Of a stretch of 64,000 bases of DNA, positions 45,334-56,805 are shown one piece after another. A program made the translations under genes and the position numbers. Under the pieces are notes generated by a model. The model ran no database searches, was not told the DNA's origin, and was given only the letters and a program-made list of their open reading frames with translations. The stretch covers positions 22,500,126-22,564,125 of the forward strand of contig JAULJL010000024.1 of NCBI GenBank assembly GCA_030761205.1. The letters are read 5' to 3'. The stretch comes from Fremontodendron californicum. Lineage: Eukaryota; Streptophyta; Magnoliopsida; Malvales; Malvaceae. The number at the start of each line of letters is the position of its first letter. The stretch's first letter is position 1.

Positions 45334-45688
45334 ACCTCTAATTAAATTAAATAAATTAAGAGATAAATAATAAAGTTTTGTCTCTAATTAAATTTAATTA
45401 ATTAAGAGATAAATAATAAATTTTTATCACTAATTAAATTAATTAAGAGATAAATAATAAATTTTTATCTCTAATTAAATTAAATTAATTAAGAGATAAA
45501 TAATAAAGTTTTATCTCTAATTAAATTAAATTAAATTAATTAAGAGATAAATAAATATTTTATCTCTAATTTAATTAATTAATTAAGGGATAAAAAATAA
45601 ATATTTTATCTCTAATTTAATTAATTAATTAAGGGATAAATAATGAAGTTTTATCTCTAATTAAATTAAATTAATTAAGAGATAAATA
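45334..45688 (+). repeat. AT-rich palindromic tandem array in the Tat LTR
   Basis: About seven units of 45-60 bp, each with TCTCTAATTAAATT and AATTAAGAGATAAATAA. These are nearly inverted copies of each other (TATCTCT / AGAGATA), so each unit can fold. The array is mirrored at 58837-59198 in the 3' LTR with small length changes. Confidence 0.85.
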
Positions 45689-45734
45689 AGGAGAACAAGT
45701 TCTTTTAGAACTCTCTCACCTGGCTAGCTACCAC

Positions 45735-45745
45735 TATAAATAGAG
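45735..45745 (+). promoter_or_regulatory. TATA box of the Tat LTR
   Basis: TATAAATAGAG lies about 630 bp into the LTR, immediately after the palindromic array; it is repeated at 59246-59256 in the 3' LTR. Confidence 0.7.
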
Positions 45746-46154
45746 ACCTCCCCTTAACACAAATTCACAATTCAGAAAGCCTGAAGAGAAGAAGATTTTG
45801 AAGAGCCAAATCCTCTCAAAAGTCTTAAGAAGAAATTAGAGAAATTCTAAGAACGCGGTGCTTGTTCTTGAGAATTCTCGAAGAAGCTGCTCTCCGATCT
45901 TGTTCATCGAAGGAAAAGAGATAATTCCTGTTTTTCAAGACTAAGTTTAGAAGACCCTTGAAGCAGAGCTCACCGATTCAAGATCAAGTCATGAAGACCC
46001 TTGGATCAAAGTTTTACTAAAGAAAAGAATCAAAGGATTTCTTTCTTTAAGAATATTCAGAGATTGTAACCTCAAAGTTTGATTAATAAAATTATTATTT
46101 GACTCCAAATTTTTCTTGTCATATTTTTGACGCGAAATTTGTGTGTACAAATTT

Positions 46155-46172
46155 TGGCACGCCCGGTGGGAC
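46155..46172 (+). promoter_or_regulatory. Primer binding site of the Tat element
   Basis: TGGCACGCCCGGTGGGAC begins 5 bases after the LTR. Position and TGG start fit a primer site. I could not match the full 18 bases to a specific plant tRNA from memory, so the primer is left unassigned. Confidence 0.65.
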
Positions 46173-46223
46173 AATCTCTGCCTTTCATCTTTTTTTCTTC
46201 AAAATCCAAGTTATCAAGTTGCA

Positions 46224-47765
46224 ATGGCTCCCAAGAAGAACCTTGCTAACAAACCAACTCTCAAGCCTGCTCGAGCTAATCCTGCAGTCTACCCCACTTC
46301 ATCATCAAGCATTGATATCCCCGCTCATCCTTATGGCACTAGAAGGAAGACCAAAGCTCTTGCTGAATTGTATGAGCAAACTTTTCCAGTGCTTAATCAA
46401 AACCCTCTCTATGACACTTCTTCCCCAATTCAAGACTTAGAAGAAGTTTCTGCTGGACAAGATGATTCTCCTCGAGGATCAAGTGCAAATCGCCAGTTAA
46501 CATACAAAGAACAAGATAGCTACTCAAGCAACAAGCCTATTCCATCATCTGCTCCAAAATCAAGTTCTGGAGTAATGGCTGTCATGACAACTGGCACCAC
46601 ATCATTGGAAGAACAAGTTGCACTTCTGGCAAAATCTGTTGAAATTCTTTCAGCAAGTATCAAAGAGAAGGATAACCAGATCGCTTCCATGATGGACAAG
46701 ATCGCCGGTCTCACTGGAAAAATGAACGAAGCTTCAAACCAAAATTGGCAATCAATCTTTCAAGATGATGGTGAGAACTCTGGCAAGGAAGTTGCTAAGG
46801 ATTCTGAAGAAAAGATCAATGAACTCGTCACTACCAGTCAGCTCAAGGATCTTATCAAGGAGGCTATCAAAGATCAAGTCGAAAGCATCACTCAACCTTC
46901 ATATACATATGCAAAACCATATTCTCAAAGGATCGATCGTCTGAGGATGCCGGGGAACTATCAACCCCCAAAGTTTCAGCAGTTCGATGGAAAAGGAAAT
47001 CCACGCCAACATGTTGCACATTTCGTGGAAACTTGCAATAATGCTGGTACCTATGGGGATCTCATGGTGAAACAGTTCGTTCGCTCCTTAAAAAGCAACG
47101 CCTTTGATTGGTATACTGATCTTGAGCCGGGAACGATTGACAGCTGGGAACAACTTGAGCGTGAATTCCTTAATCGATTCTACAGCACTCGTCGTATAGT
47201 CAACATGATCGAACTCACAAGCTCACATCAATGGAAGGATGAGCCAGTCATTGATTTCATCCACAGATGGAGAAGTCTGAGCCTTAATTGCAAAGAAAGA
47301 CTTTCTGAGTCTTCTGCCCTTGACATGTACATCCAAGGCATGAATTGGGGCTTGCGTTACATTCTTCAAGGCATCAAGCCTAAGACCTTTGAAGAATTAG
47401 CCACTCGTGCTCATGATATGGAGTTGAGTATGACAGCTGCTGGAAATCAAGAACCTCCGGTGCAAGAGCCAAAGAAAGGTAAGGAAAAACAAGATACCCG
47501 CAAAGGGGGCAAAACCTTTATCAACAAAGGAGAAAGAAAACAGTCCATGGCCGTGACTACCAAGCCTCTTAAGATATCTCCCAAGTCAAAACAATCTCAA
47601 GAGACGAAATCTTCTCCTATCCAAGACAAAGGTAAAGGCAAGATCACTTTGAAGGAGAGGCAAGAAAAGAAGTATCCTTTTCCTGATTCTGATGTTTCAA
47701 GCATTCTTGAAGAGCTTTTAAAAACTAAGCTGATTCAATTACCAGAAATGAAGCGACCTGAATAA
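46224..47765 (+). CDS. gag: Tat gag polyprotein
   Basis: 513 codons from MAPKKNLANKPT. The frame is open from 46143, but the upstream 27 codons cover the primer site, and 46224 is the first ATG after it, in a good context (GCAATGG). An N-terminal basic/serine-rich region is followed by a coiled-coil-like segment (LEEQVALLAKSVEILSASIKEKDNQIASMMDKI). A retrotransposon gag domain follows (from PPKFQQFDGKGNP through WYTDLEPGTIDSWEQLEREFLNRFY to FEELATRAHDMELSM). A lysine-rich tail ends the protein. TAA at 47763 closes it. The conserved zinc-binding-like segment (CKYHRLISHPLEKC) lies just after this stop in the same frame (about 47780-47878), so either the stop is a recent mutation or it is read through. 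Confidence 0.9.
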   Translation: MAPKKNLANKPTLKPARANPAVYPTSSSSIDIPAHPYGTRRKTKALAELYEQTFPVLNQNPLYDTSSPIQDLEEVSAGQDDSPRGSSANRQLTYKEQDSYSSNKPIPSSAPKSSSGVMAVMTTGTTSLEEQVALLAKSVEILSASIKEKDNQIASMMDKIAGLTGKMNEASNQNWQSIFQDDGENSGKEVAKDSEEKINELVTTSQLKDLIKEAIKDQVESITQPSYTYAKPYSQRIDRLRMPGNYQPPKFQQFDGKGNPRQHVAHFVETCNNAGTYGDLMVKQFVRSLKSNAFDWYTDLEPGTIDSWEQLEREFLNRFYSTRRIVNMIELTSSHQWKDEPVIDFIHRWRSLSLNCKERLSESSALDMYIQGMNWGLRYILQGIKPKTFEELATRAHDMELSMTAAGNQEPPVQEPKKGKEKQDTRKGGKTFINKGERKQSMAVTTKPLKISPKSKQSQETKSSPIQDKGKGKITLKERQEKKYPFPDSDVSSILEELLKTKLIQLPEMKRPE

Positions 47766-50700
47766 GCTGATAAAGTAGAAGACCCCAATTATTGCAAGTA
47801 CCATCGCTTGATTAGCCATCCTCTGGAGAAGTGCTTTATTTTGAAGGATAGAATCATGCGACTCTATGAAGAGGGGAATCGAGTTTGAAGAAGAAACGGT
47901 GTCGTCAAATTTGGCATCAATCAATATGGTTCCTCAATCCAATTTGTTGGATAGAACCATAAAATTTGGCTCTTTTGATCCTATCATACTGGCTCCAAGT
48001 ACAAGTACGATGGCGGATCTTCAGGGAAGTGGGGGCAACTATTTGCTTCAAAGACAAAATCAAGATCACGATGGTTGGACTCTAGTCACACGTCAAAAAA
48101 GCAAAAAGAAGAATCTTCCAAAGGTTGTGAAAGTGCCTACAAGAGCTAAGATGATCAAACAACCATCTAAATCTCCAAAGCCCAATGTGCCTCAAGAAAC
48201 AAAAATGCCATCTCAGGGTAAAAATTTAGTAGGGAGAAAGTCAAGGAGGCCAATCACTTTAAACGAATTCATGCCAATTCAGCTTAGAGATAAAGATTCG
48301 GTTTTCATGACTTGTTACCATAACAGTAGCAATGAAGATAATGAAGACAACATTGACACAGTAGCATTTGATGTTGATGATCATTCTTGTGCTACGAAAA
48401 TTAACTTTTCTGATGAAGATCGGTTGCTAGGGTCAACCCCTCATAATCGGCCGTTGTTCGTCGTAGGATATACTCGAGAACAGAAGATCAATAGAATCTT
48501 GATCGATGATGGTTCTGCTGTCAATATACTCCCGTTGATGACAATGAAGGAATTGGGAGTTCCTTTGGATGAATTGATGCAAAGCCGCTTGATGATCCAA
48601 GGATTCAACCAAGGGGGTCAAAGAGCTCTTGGAAAACTTAGACTTCAACTTTTCATTGGAGATATGGAGTCAAGTCCACTTTTCCATGTGATTGATGCCA
48701 AAACGACGTACAACATGTTGCTAGGACGACCGTGGATACATCAAAATGGTGTAGTCTCCTCAACTCTGCACCAATGTCTCAAGTATTGCAGAAATGGTCA
48801 AGTCAAGACGATCCTTGCAGACGCTAAGCCATTTACTATAGCAGAAGCACATTTCGCAGATGCAAAGTTTTATCTAAAAGATACACTCATCGAAGAAATA
48901 ATGCCCAATCCGATGCAAGAATTAAAGCAAAAAGGAAAGAATTTGGCTTTCTCCACAGCTGGAGAAGATGAAATTGCTCAAGGTTTAAAGGATTTGACCC
49001 TTCCCCTCACTAACTTGGAAGAATCAAGAGGCCTTATACCTCCACTGAAAGGATTTGTTAGGCCAGTAGAAGAACCTCTTTGTGAACATCAGGATCTTCC
49101 TACTCATCGAGCCAAAGATTTTGATCCTAATGCTTATAAGTTGCTTGTCAAAGCTGGATATAAGCAAGAGGATGTTGCAAAATTGGCTCACGAGACAAAA
49201 GAGCCTAGAAAAGAAAAGCCGCAAAGTTCATTCAAGATCCGCCAGGTCTGGCAAAAGAAAATTGATCACGTCGGAACTTCTAGAGAGGGGCTTGGATATT
49301 CTCCATTAAAATTGAAGATTCATAAACAAACTTCGAGGTACATAAATGTGGAGGAAGTTCCCGAGGAGCAAGAAGATGCAGTGAAGCCACCAGTACTTTC
49401 AGTATTTGGTCGCTTGGGAGCACACTCAACACGATGTTCAGTGTTTGATCGTTTGAGCATTCAATCATCACGAAGGTCAGCTTTTGAACGAATGGGAGAA
49501 AAATACAGTGAAGTTTCTGTAAGCAAACCAATTTCCATTCAGTCAAGGCTTGGAAGTTTGTACTCTGAAGAAGTTAACTGTGGCCGAAAAAGAAAATTTT
49601 CCACTTTAAAGGAATCAAGAGATTTTCACAGCAAAATTCCTTCTCGAATGAAAAGGCAAAGCGAATGGAAGGTAACTACCGGTGAAGTTTTAAAGGCTAG
49701 AAAGCACACAGTGGTTATAACCAAATCGGTCTCATCCTTAGAGGAAGAAGAACTTGAAGAAACAGAAATCCTTACTTTTAACCATGTATCTGTAAAAGAA
49801 ACTGGTGAAAAATCTCAAGAAGAAGAAACCCAAGAAGCCCCTCCGTCTTTTGAAGAAGGAAATCAAGCTACTATTGATGAGCTAAAGGAGATTAACATCA
49901 GTACTAGTGAAGATCCACGACCGATCTTTATTAATGCTTGCTTACCACCAGAAGAAGAAAAAGCCTATTTTGATCTTTTGATAGAGTATCGAGATATCTT
50001 TTCTTGGACTTACAAAGAAATGTCGGGACTTGATCCAAAAGTAGCTATGCATCATCTGGCTGTCAAGAAAAGTGTCCGACCTATCAAACAAGCTCAACGA
50101 CGTTTCCATCCTGACTTGATCCCCCAAATTGAAGCTGAGGTCAATAAGCTCATCAAAGCTGGCATTATTAGAGAAGTCAAATATCCCACTTGGATCTCAA
50201 ATATTGTTCTAGTGAGAAAGAAAAATGGTCAACTTCGAGTTTGTGTAGATTTTCGAGATTTGAACAATGCTTGTCCAAAGGACGACTTTCCTCTCCCTAT
50301 AACAGAAATAATGGTTGATGCTACAACTGGCCATGAAGCTTTTTCATTTATGGATGGATCGTCTGGCTATAATCAAATTCGCATGGCTCCAAGAGATGAA
50401 GAGCTTACTGCATTTCGAACTCCAAAAGGAATATACTGTTACAAAGTTATGCCGTTTGGATTAAAGAATGCAGGTGCTACTTATCAAAGAGCAATGCAAA
50501 AGATCTTTGATGATATGCTTCACAAGAATGTCGAATGTTATGTTGATGACTTGGTAGTGAAGTCAAAGAAAAAATCCGATCATCTTGCTGATATTGGCCA
50601 AGTGTTTGAAAGATTGCGTAGATACCAATTGAAGATGAATCCGCTCAAGTGTGCGTTCAGAGTATCCTCGGGAAAGTTTTTGGGGTTCATCGTACGACAT

Positions 50701-53146
50701 CGTGGGATTGAGATCGATCAATCAAAAATAGATGCAATCATGAAAATGCCTGAACCGCGCAATCTGCATGAACTTAAAAGTCTGCAAGGAAGATTGGCAT
50801 ATATCCGACGCTTTATCTCAAACTTGGCTGGTCGATGTCAACCATTTAGTCGGCTAATGAAGAAGGATGTCCCTTTTGTCTGGGACGAGGCCTGCAGTAA
50901 TGCTTTTAAGAGCATTAAGACCTTTTTGTTACGACCACCTATTCTGAAGGCACCTATACCAGGGCAGCCGTTAATCCTTTATATTGCTGCACAAGAACGT
51001 TCCTTAGGAGCATTGTTGGCACAAGAGAATGATGAAGGAAAAGAAACTGCACTCTACTATCTTAGTAGAACTCTTAATGGCGCTGAATTAAATTATTCTC
51101 CCATTGAAAAGACTTGCTTGTCATTGATGTTTGCACTTAAAAAACTGAGGCATTATTTGCAAGCTCATTCTGTTCGTTTGATTTCGCGAGCAGATCCCCT
51201 CAAATATCTCATGTCCAAGTCTGTGCTTAGTGGAAGATTGGCAAAATGGGCTCTTTTTCTACAAGACTTCGATATTACTTATATTCCACAAAAGGCCGTT
51301 AAAGGGCAAGCACTTGCCGATTTCCTTGCAAACCATCCGATTCCAGATGATTGGGAATTCTCTGAAGATCTCCCAGATGAAGATGCTCTTTTCATCGAAA
51401 TTCCCAGGCCATGGAAACTATTCTTCGATGGGGCTGCCCGTCAAGATGGAGCTGGAGCAGGTGTTGTCTTTGTCACTTCAGAAGGAGATGTATTGCCTTA
51501 TGCATTTACACTCACTGAAAATTGTTCCAACAATGTAGCAGAATACCAAGCTCTGATCATTGGATTGGAAATGGCAGTGGATATGAAGATCACTCAACTT
51601 AAAGTGTTTGGGGATTCCAAATTGGTCATCAACCAACTTCTTTCACTTTATGAAGTTAAGAAGCCAGACCTCTTACCATATGTCAACTATGCGAAGAAGA
51701 TTTTAGAATGGTTTGACAATGTAAGCTTGGAACATGTACCAAGAAGAGAGAACAAGCAAGCAGATTCTCTAGCTAATCTAGCATCAGCTCTTGCCATGCC
51801 AAGTGTAGAAGTAAAAGTCCCTCTTTGCAAACGATGGATTTTGCCTCCAGTTGATTTTAAAGATAATAATACGAAATCCAATGTTGTTTCAGTTTGCGAA
51901 GTTGAAAAAGAAGATTGGAGACAACCATTGATTGATTATTTAGAGCATGGGAGGCTACCCAATGATCCAAGGCATAAAACAGAATTGAAACGTCGAGCTC
52001 CTCGATTTATTTACTTCAAGGGTACGCTCTATCGTCGCTCTTTTGATGGTGTCTTCCTTCGATGTATAGGAGAAGATGAGGTATCCAAAACCTTACAAGA
52101 AGCTCATTCAGGAATTTGTGGTGCACATCAGTCTGGAGCTAAATTGCACTTTCAAATTAAAAGAATGGGATACTACTGGCCAACAATGGTAAAGGATAGC
52201 ATGGATTACTCCAAGAAATGTCAAGCTTGTCAGTTTCATGCAAACTTCATCCATCAACCTACTGAACCATTACATCCGACAGTCACATCTTGGCCGTTCG
52301 ATGCTTGGGGACTTTATTTGGTAGGACCATTACCTAAGAGTTCACTAGGGCATATGTATATACTTGCCGCTACAGATTACTTTTCAAAGTGGGCAGAAGT
52401 GGCACCTTACAGGGAAGTAAAAAAGGAAACTGTTGCAACTTTTATCAGGACAAACATCATTTATCGGTATGGTGTACCTCGTCACATCATAACTGATAAT
52501 GGGAAGCAGTTTGACATGAGCAAATTATGTGCACAGTTTGACTTCAAGCAGTACAAGTCTTCCATGTACCATGCTCCAGCTAACGGATTAGCAGAAGCTT
52601 TTAACAAGACTTTGTGCAATCTTCTCAAGAAAGTTGTTAACCGTTCAAAGAAAGATTGGCATGAAAGGATAGGAGAAGCTCTGTGGGCTTATCACATATC
52701 GCACACCAACTCAAGCCACTCCGTATGCACTTGTTTATGGTGTAGAAGCTGTTCTACCACTTGAGCGACAAATTCCATCTTTGGGGATTGCAATCCAGGA
52801 AGATCTTTCTAGTGAAGACAATGTACGCTTACGTTTGGAAGAATTAGAAGCACTGGATGAGAAAAGGTTGGAAGCCCAACAACGCTTGGAGTGCTATCAA
52901 GCTCGACTATCCAAAGCTTTTAATAAGAAAGTCAAGCAGCGATCTTTCCAAGTTGGAGATTTAGTCCTTGCTGTAAGAAGACCCATAAATACTTCACATC
53001 GTATTAGCAACAAGTTCCTTTCAAAATGGGATGGACCATACGTTGTTCGAGAAGTTTATACCAATGGTGCATACAAAATCGTTGATCAAGATGGTGTCAA
53101 AGTTGGACCGATCAATGGAAAGTTTTTGAAGCGTTACTATGCTTAA
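47766..53146 (+). pseudogene. pol: Tat pol: protease, RT, dual RNase H, integrase; frameshifted, integrase Asp lost
   Basis: The main frame 47866-52764 (1632 codons) holds an aspartic protease (DDGSAVN, residue about 214) and RT (VCVDFRDLNNACPKDDFPLP, MPFGLKNAGATYQRAMQ, catalytic YVDD near 892). A first RNase H of degenerate type (about 1030-1150) follows. Next is a second RNase H starting FFDGAARQDGAGAG (about 1180-1310) with its acidic residues present. Integrase has an HHCC segment (EAHSGICGAH...CQACQ) and a core. In that core the first catalytic Asp is replaced by Tyr (WGLYLVGP, codon 52315-52317). A frameshift near 52695-52710 moves the end of integrase into another frame, which then runs to 53146 with an ordinary C-terminal segment (KWDGPYVVREV). 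The link from gag needs both a stop bypass and a one-base shift near 47875. Confidence 0.9.
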
Positions 53147-53672
53147 AGAAGATATTGCTCCTAAGCACGAGCTTAAACTGCACATTAAAAAAAAAAAAAA
53201 AAAAGCCCGCTATGTTGAAAATCATTTCTAGGACAACTTAGGCAAAAGTTAGGGCACAAAAAAAAATGATGAACTACGTTATGACTTGATCCTTCAAATT
53301 CGAGGGTACGTAGGCAGCTTGGTTTCATTGCCAAGTTCAGTCCAAACAAAAAAAAAATATTTGTTTGATTCAAATATTATATTTTGTTCACTTGAAAGTA
53401 TCATGATAATTCTCCATTCAAATTTCATGATTCAAATTATTTTTCAAGTAAAACAAATCTTTTGCAAATTAAAGATCTTTGGGAATTTAATTTGTAGTCC
53501 ATGCATGATGCAAAAATGCTTCAGAAAGTGCAAAATAAAGACGATATATGGAGAAAAAGAAATTTAACTTCATTTCAAACTTGAAAAGAACTTACAATAA
53601 AAAAAAAAAAAAAACTAGCAAGCCTAAGAACTAATATAAATTTCAAAAAAAAAAAGTTACATCAAAAGGGAT
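53147..53672. other. Spacer between pol and the antisense ORF
   Basis: AT-rich with several poly(A) runs (53187-53204, 53599-53614, 53646-53655). It separates two convergent coding regions, so 3' ends from both strands probably fall here. No gene is seen. Confidence 0.6.
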
Positions 53673-56462
53673 TCAGGGCTTCCATTTGAAATTCTTCAAG
53701 TCGTCTCGAGAGGCTTCCAACATATTTCGCAACAAATCTAAGTTTTTGGCTTCATCCTCAGTAAGGGTAGTAATAGACTCAACAGAATTCATCTCTTCAC
53801 GAATCTTGGAGGTGTCGGTTCTTCTTCTTTTCAGTTCATCTTCAGTTTCTTGGAGCGAAGATTCAAGTCTATGTTTTTTACGTTGCAAAGTAATGAACTC
53901 TTGCTCTATATCTGCCAAGTTCGACTGCAGGGTGTTAAGGTTCTCAACAGTCTTATGTTCAAGTAACATTGAATCTTTAAGTCGAATTTCAAGTGCTTGA
54001 AGTCTTTCAATTCTATCCTTGGATGAAGAAATGGAAGATTCAAGCTCATTAAACTTCTGGACTTGTGTAAAGTAGTGTTCCACCATGCCTTTCAATAAGG
54101 ATGAATCAACGGACTTAATTGCTTTTATTGCATCAAAGATCTTGTGAACATCACTAGCAAGTGAAGAAACCCGATCAAAAGAAGCGCGAATAATCCTTGG
54201 TTGAATGCTTTCCCACAAAATAGTTGCAAGCTTCAACTGACTATCGGATATCACTCTTTCAGCACTAAACTTAGAAAATTCTAGAAGGGCGAGATGACTA
54301 GCTTCAACATGAGGGCCTGTGGAAGTCTTCACTATAGGGGAAGTATTATTAACAATCACATTAGGGCAAGCATCTTCTTGGTTGGAAACGGTACTTGAAA
54401 CATTATTTCTGATCTTAGCTGCAAGTTTGTTGAACTCATGCGAACTAGAAACTGAAGCTTCACTTTTGGCGGGGGATATATCACCTTGAAAGGATTCCCT
54501 TGGCCTAGTTCGCTTCCAATGTCTGTCATGATCACTCTCATCAATTGAATCTTCAACGATCGCATTATGCTTCCCTTCGATGACTTTCGGTAAAACCCTT
54601 TGTCCTTCATCAACTAATGACACTGATCGAGGAACTTCTTGTGAAGTCTTCACATGCTCCTCTGTTAAATCTATGGTGGACGAGACTTTGGCTTTATTGG
54701 ATTTGTCTTGCGAAATCTCTAAAGACTTTTTCTTAACATCCTTTGGAGGTTTTCTTCTCTTTGATGGTGATGTACGGATGCTTGAAATCAAAATATCAAT
54801 AGAATGCTCAAGATATGGCTCATGAACTTTCGACCACCATTCCATGTATCTTGCGGTTGCATGATCATTAGGATTTAGAGAACGAGCTGGAGAGATCAAT
54901 CTGGACTTTGTATGAGAACGAGTGCAAATTCTCCAAAACCTACATAGATCATCCACAGATCCAGAACGAATGTCTTCCTTAAGAGCTCCGGGAATATCTT
55001 GACAAAACCCAAATTGTCTCCCAAATCGATGAGGACTGTAAGGTTCTACAATGATGGCTTGGTTACATCGGGCAGGCAAATAGCTCGAACGAACATTAAC
55101 AAGGTAGCCATGATTGATCTTACTAAGAGCGTCATCATCAACAATCACTTCATCTCTATTCCTGGGATATAAGTTAGCATTCCACATTATGCCACTATGA
55201 ATCAACTTGCGGGCGTCATAATCCTTAAAGTATTTGGCTCCACCTTCTCCTGAAAACTTGCTCATCAAAGGCCCATATACATCATCTGGATTTTGAAAGT
55301 GAGTCCGAAAGTAATAACTTAGCCACCCATAAATATAGTGAATTGGAAAACACGCATCTGAAGAGCTTGCTTGAGCAGAAAGTGTAATTCGGTTTAGTCC
55401 ATGGTAAATATTGGCTAACACCGGGACCGCGAGATTAACAGTTCTCCCAATCGCCATCAGGCTGGCTATCTTAAATGTCTCTGGCCGAACAAATTTTGAA
55501 TCTTTACTTGGAAAAACGAAAACACAAATCCAACAAGAAAGGAAGGCAGCTAAATAAGTGTCTGTTGTTAAACTGTCTTTGATTCCAAGTGTAGTGAATG
55601 CTCCATCTCCTGCCATTCCCTGACCTTGGTATTTCCGAAGAATCCCAGTAGGGTTATGTGTAGCTTTTGGATGAACAAGCTTCTTTGCTTTTCGAGCAGG
55701 TGGTTTGGTGTAGCGCAATTTCCCTTGAAACCAAAAATTGATCCAATCCTCAATAGACACCTTATCCTCCTTGCCTTGCTTCAAAAGATGGAATGCAGCA
55801 AATAGATATTCACAACATCTCGGGATGAATCTTCCCTTGTTATCAAAGCCAGTCAATTCGGCAGCACAAGGAATGACTTCATCATAAAATATGCCGTGAA
55901 TAGGTAAACCGCCTAGCCTATGCAAATCCCATAAGGAGATGGAAGCTTCCCCAGTAGCAAGGTGGAGAGTGTTGGTAGCCGGGTACCAAGCTTCACAAAA
56001 AGCGCGAATGACGTCCTTGTTGTGATCATAAGTGTATAATGATGCATAAACAGCATCATATATACTAACAGTCATTAAATTTTTGTTGAAGTGGTATAAC
56101 ACATCTTCAGTCCATTCCCAGTACTTTGGTATGTAACCAAACTCTCCAAAAATCTTGAAGGAAAATCCCCAATATGACTTTTCGGAAGTGATACGGCTTC
56201 CCAACGTGTCAAACTTCTCATGTTTAGAAGTATTGACGTGAAGATTAGATTGAAGAGATCTCGCCTTTGGAGAAGATTGTGAGGTTGGAGAAAGTTCTAT
56301 CGACCAATCTTCCAAATTGGTAGGACAATCAAATGATTTCCAAGCAGATTTATATCTACCCGATATGGGCTTGTCGGTGGAGAGATATAATCCTTCTTTT
56401 ATGTCTTCGTCTTCCTTGGAAAGAATCACAAGATAATCTTTGTGATCTTTGAAGTACACCAT
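53673..56462 (-). CDS. Antisense ORF with plant mobile domain (PMD)
   Basis: An intact 929-codon ORF runs opposite to gag-pol. The N-terminal two thirds (about residues 90-560) resemble the plant mobile domain ('aminotransferase-like' PMD). Visible markers are the GYIPKYWEWTEDVL segment, FCEAWYPATNTLHLATGEASISLWDLHRLGGLP and the YGWLSYYFRTHF stretch. A serine/charged linker follows. The C-terminal 150 residues form a long coiled coil (MLLEHKTVENLNTLQSNLAD, RRRTDTSKIREEM). ATG 56462 (MVYFKDHKDY) is preferred; an ATG at 56486 adds 8 residues. Antisense mobile-domain ORFs are known extra genes of Tat-lineage elements, and host PMD proteins (MAIN/MAIL) act in silencing and genome stability. No stop or frameshift is seen, in contrast to pol in the same element. 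The function in the element is unknown. Confidence 0.88.
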   Translation of the reverse strand: MVYFKDHKDYLVILSKEDEDIKEGLYLSTDKPISGRYKSAWKSFDCPTNLEDWSIELSPTSQSSPKARSLQSNLHVNTSKHEKFDTLGSRITSEKSYWGFSFKIFGEFGYIPKYWEWTEDVLYHFNKNLMTVSIYDAVYASLYTYDHNKDVIRAFCEAWYPATNTLHLATGEASISLWDLHRLGGLPIHGIFYDEVIPCAAELTGFDNKGRFIPRCCEYLFAAFHLLKQGKEDKVSIEDWINFWFQGKLRYTKPPARKAKKLVHPKATHNPTGILRKYQGQGMAGDGAFTTLGIKDSLTTDTYLAAFLSCWICVFVFPSKDSKFVRPETFKIASLMAIGRTVNLAVPVLANIYHGLNRITLSAQASSSDACFPIHYIYGWLSYYFRTHFQNPDDVYGPLMSKFSGEGGAKYFKDYDARKLIHSGIMWNANLYPRNRDEVIVDDDALSKINHGYLVNVRSSYLPARCNQAIIVEPYSPHRFGRQFGFCQDIPGALKEDIRSGSVDDLCRFWRICTRSHTKSRLISPARSLNPNDHATARYMEWWSKVHEPYLEHSIDILISSIRTSPSKRRKPPKDVKKKSLEISQDKSNKAKVSSTIDLTEEHVKTSQEVPRSVSLVDEGQRVLPKVIEGKHNAIVEDSIDESDHDRHWKRTRPRESFQGDISPAKSEASVSSSHEFNKLAAKIRNNVSSTVSNQEDACPNVIVNNTSPIVKTSTGPHVEASHLALLEFSKFSAERVISDSQLKLATILWESIQPRIIRASFDRVSSLASDVHKIFDAIKAIKSVDSSLLKGMVEHYFTQVQKFNELESSISSSKDRIERLQALEIRLKDSMLLEHKTVENLNTLQSNLADIEQEFITLQRKKHRLESSLQETEDELKRRRTDTSKIREEMNSVESITTLTEDEAKNLDLLRNMLEASRDDLKNFKWKP

Positions 56463-56805
56463 GATGAGTCTACAAAAACAAAACAAACAAAAAAAAATGT
56501 CAAAGTGGGTAGAGAATTAAAAAAAAAAAAGTTGGGTCTAGCTCTAGTCTAAACGGCTAAAAGCAAACATAAAAAGAGGAGTCCAAACTACACAGCCAAG
56601 TGAAACCCAATAACACCAGTGTGGGCCAGTTTACAAGCACAAAGTATGCTGAAACGAGCCATTTTGTTTTATAGAAAAATCAATTTAGTAAGCCGTGAAC
56701 AATGGTTATGCCAAACATGTCTGTCGAAAACCCCATCATGAACACTGCCAAGTCCCAACAAAATGGCAAGTGGCAAACACATAAAACTGATTCCACTGGG
56801 TGTGC
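56463..56805. other. Region between the PMD ORF and the host-gene chimera
   Basis: The first 200 bases are AT-rich leader of the antisense ORF. About 56690-56805 reads on the minus strand as a continuation beyond the SDH2 homology, with a short open frame ending HGLLN. I cannot identify it; it may be part of a further captured transcript. Confidence 0.4.

Larger units (their letters stand above)
45105..46149 (+). repeat. Tat element 5' LTR
   Basis: TGTAGAAGGA to TGTGTGTACA, 1045 bp. It contains an AT-rich palindromic array (45334-45688) and a TATAAATAGAG promoter at 45735-45745. A 61-residue antisense ORF near its end is chance. Confidence 0.95.

Noticed and set aside
46155..46172. Assigning a specific tRNA to the Tat primer site
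   Set aside because: I could not match the full 18 bases to a plant tRNA from memory; a tRNA database comparison would settle it.
46099..46440. 113-codon ORF overlapping the Tat gag start
   Set aside because: Out-of-frame overlap with gag, starting inside the LTR.
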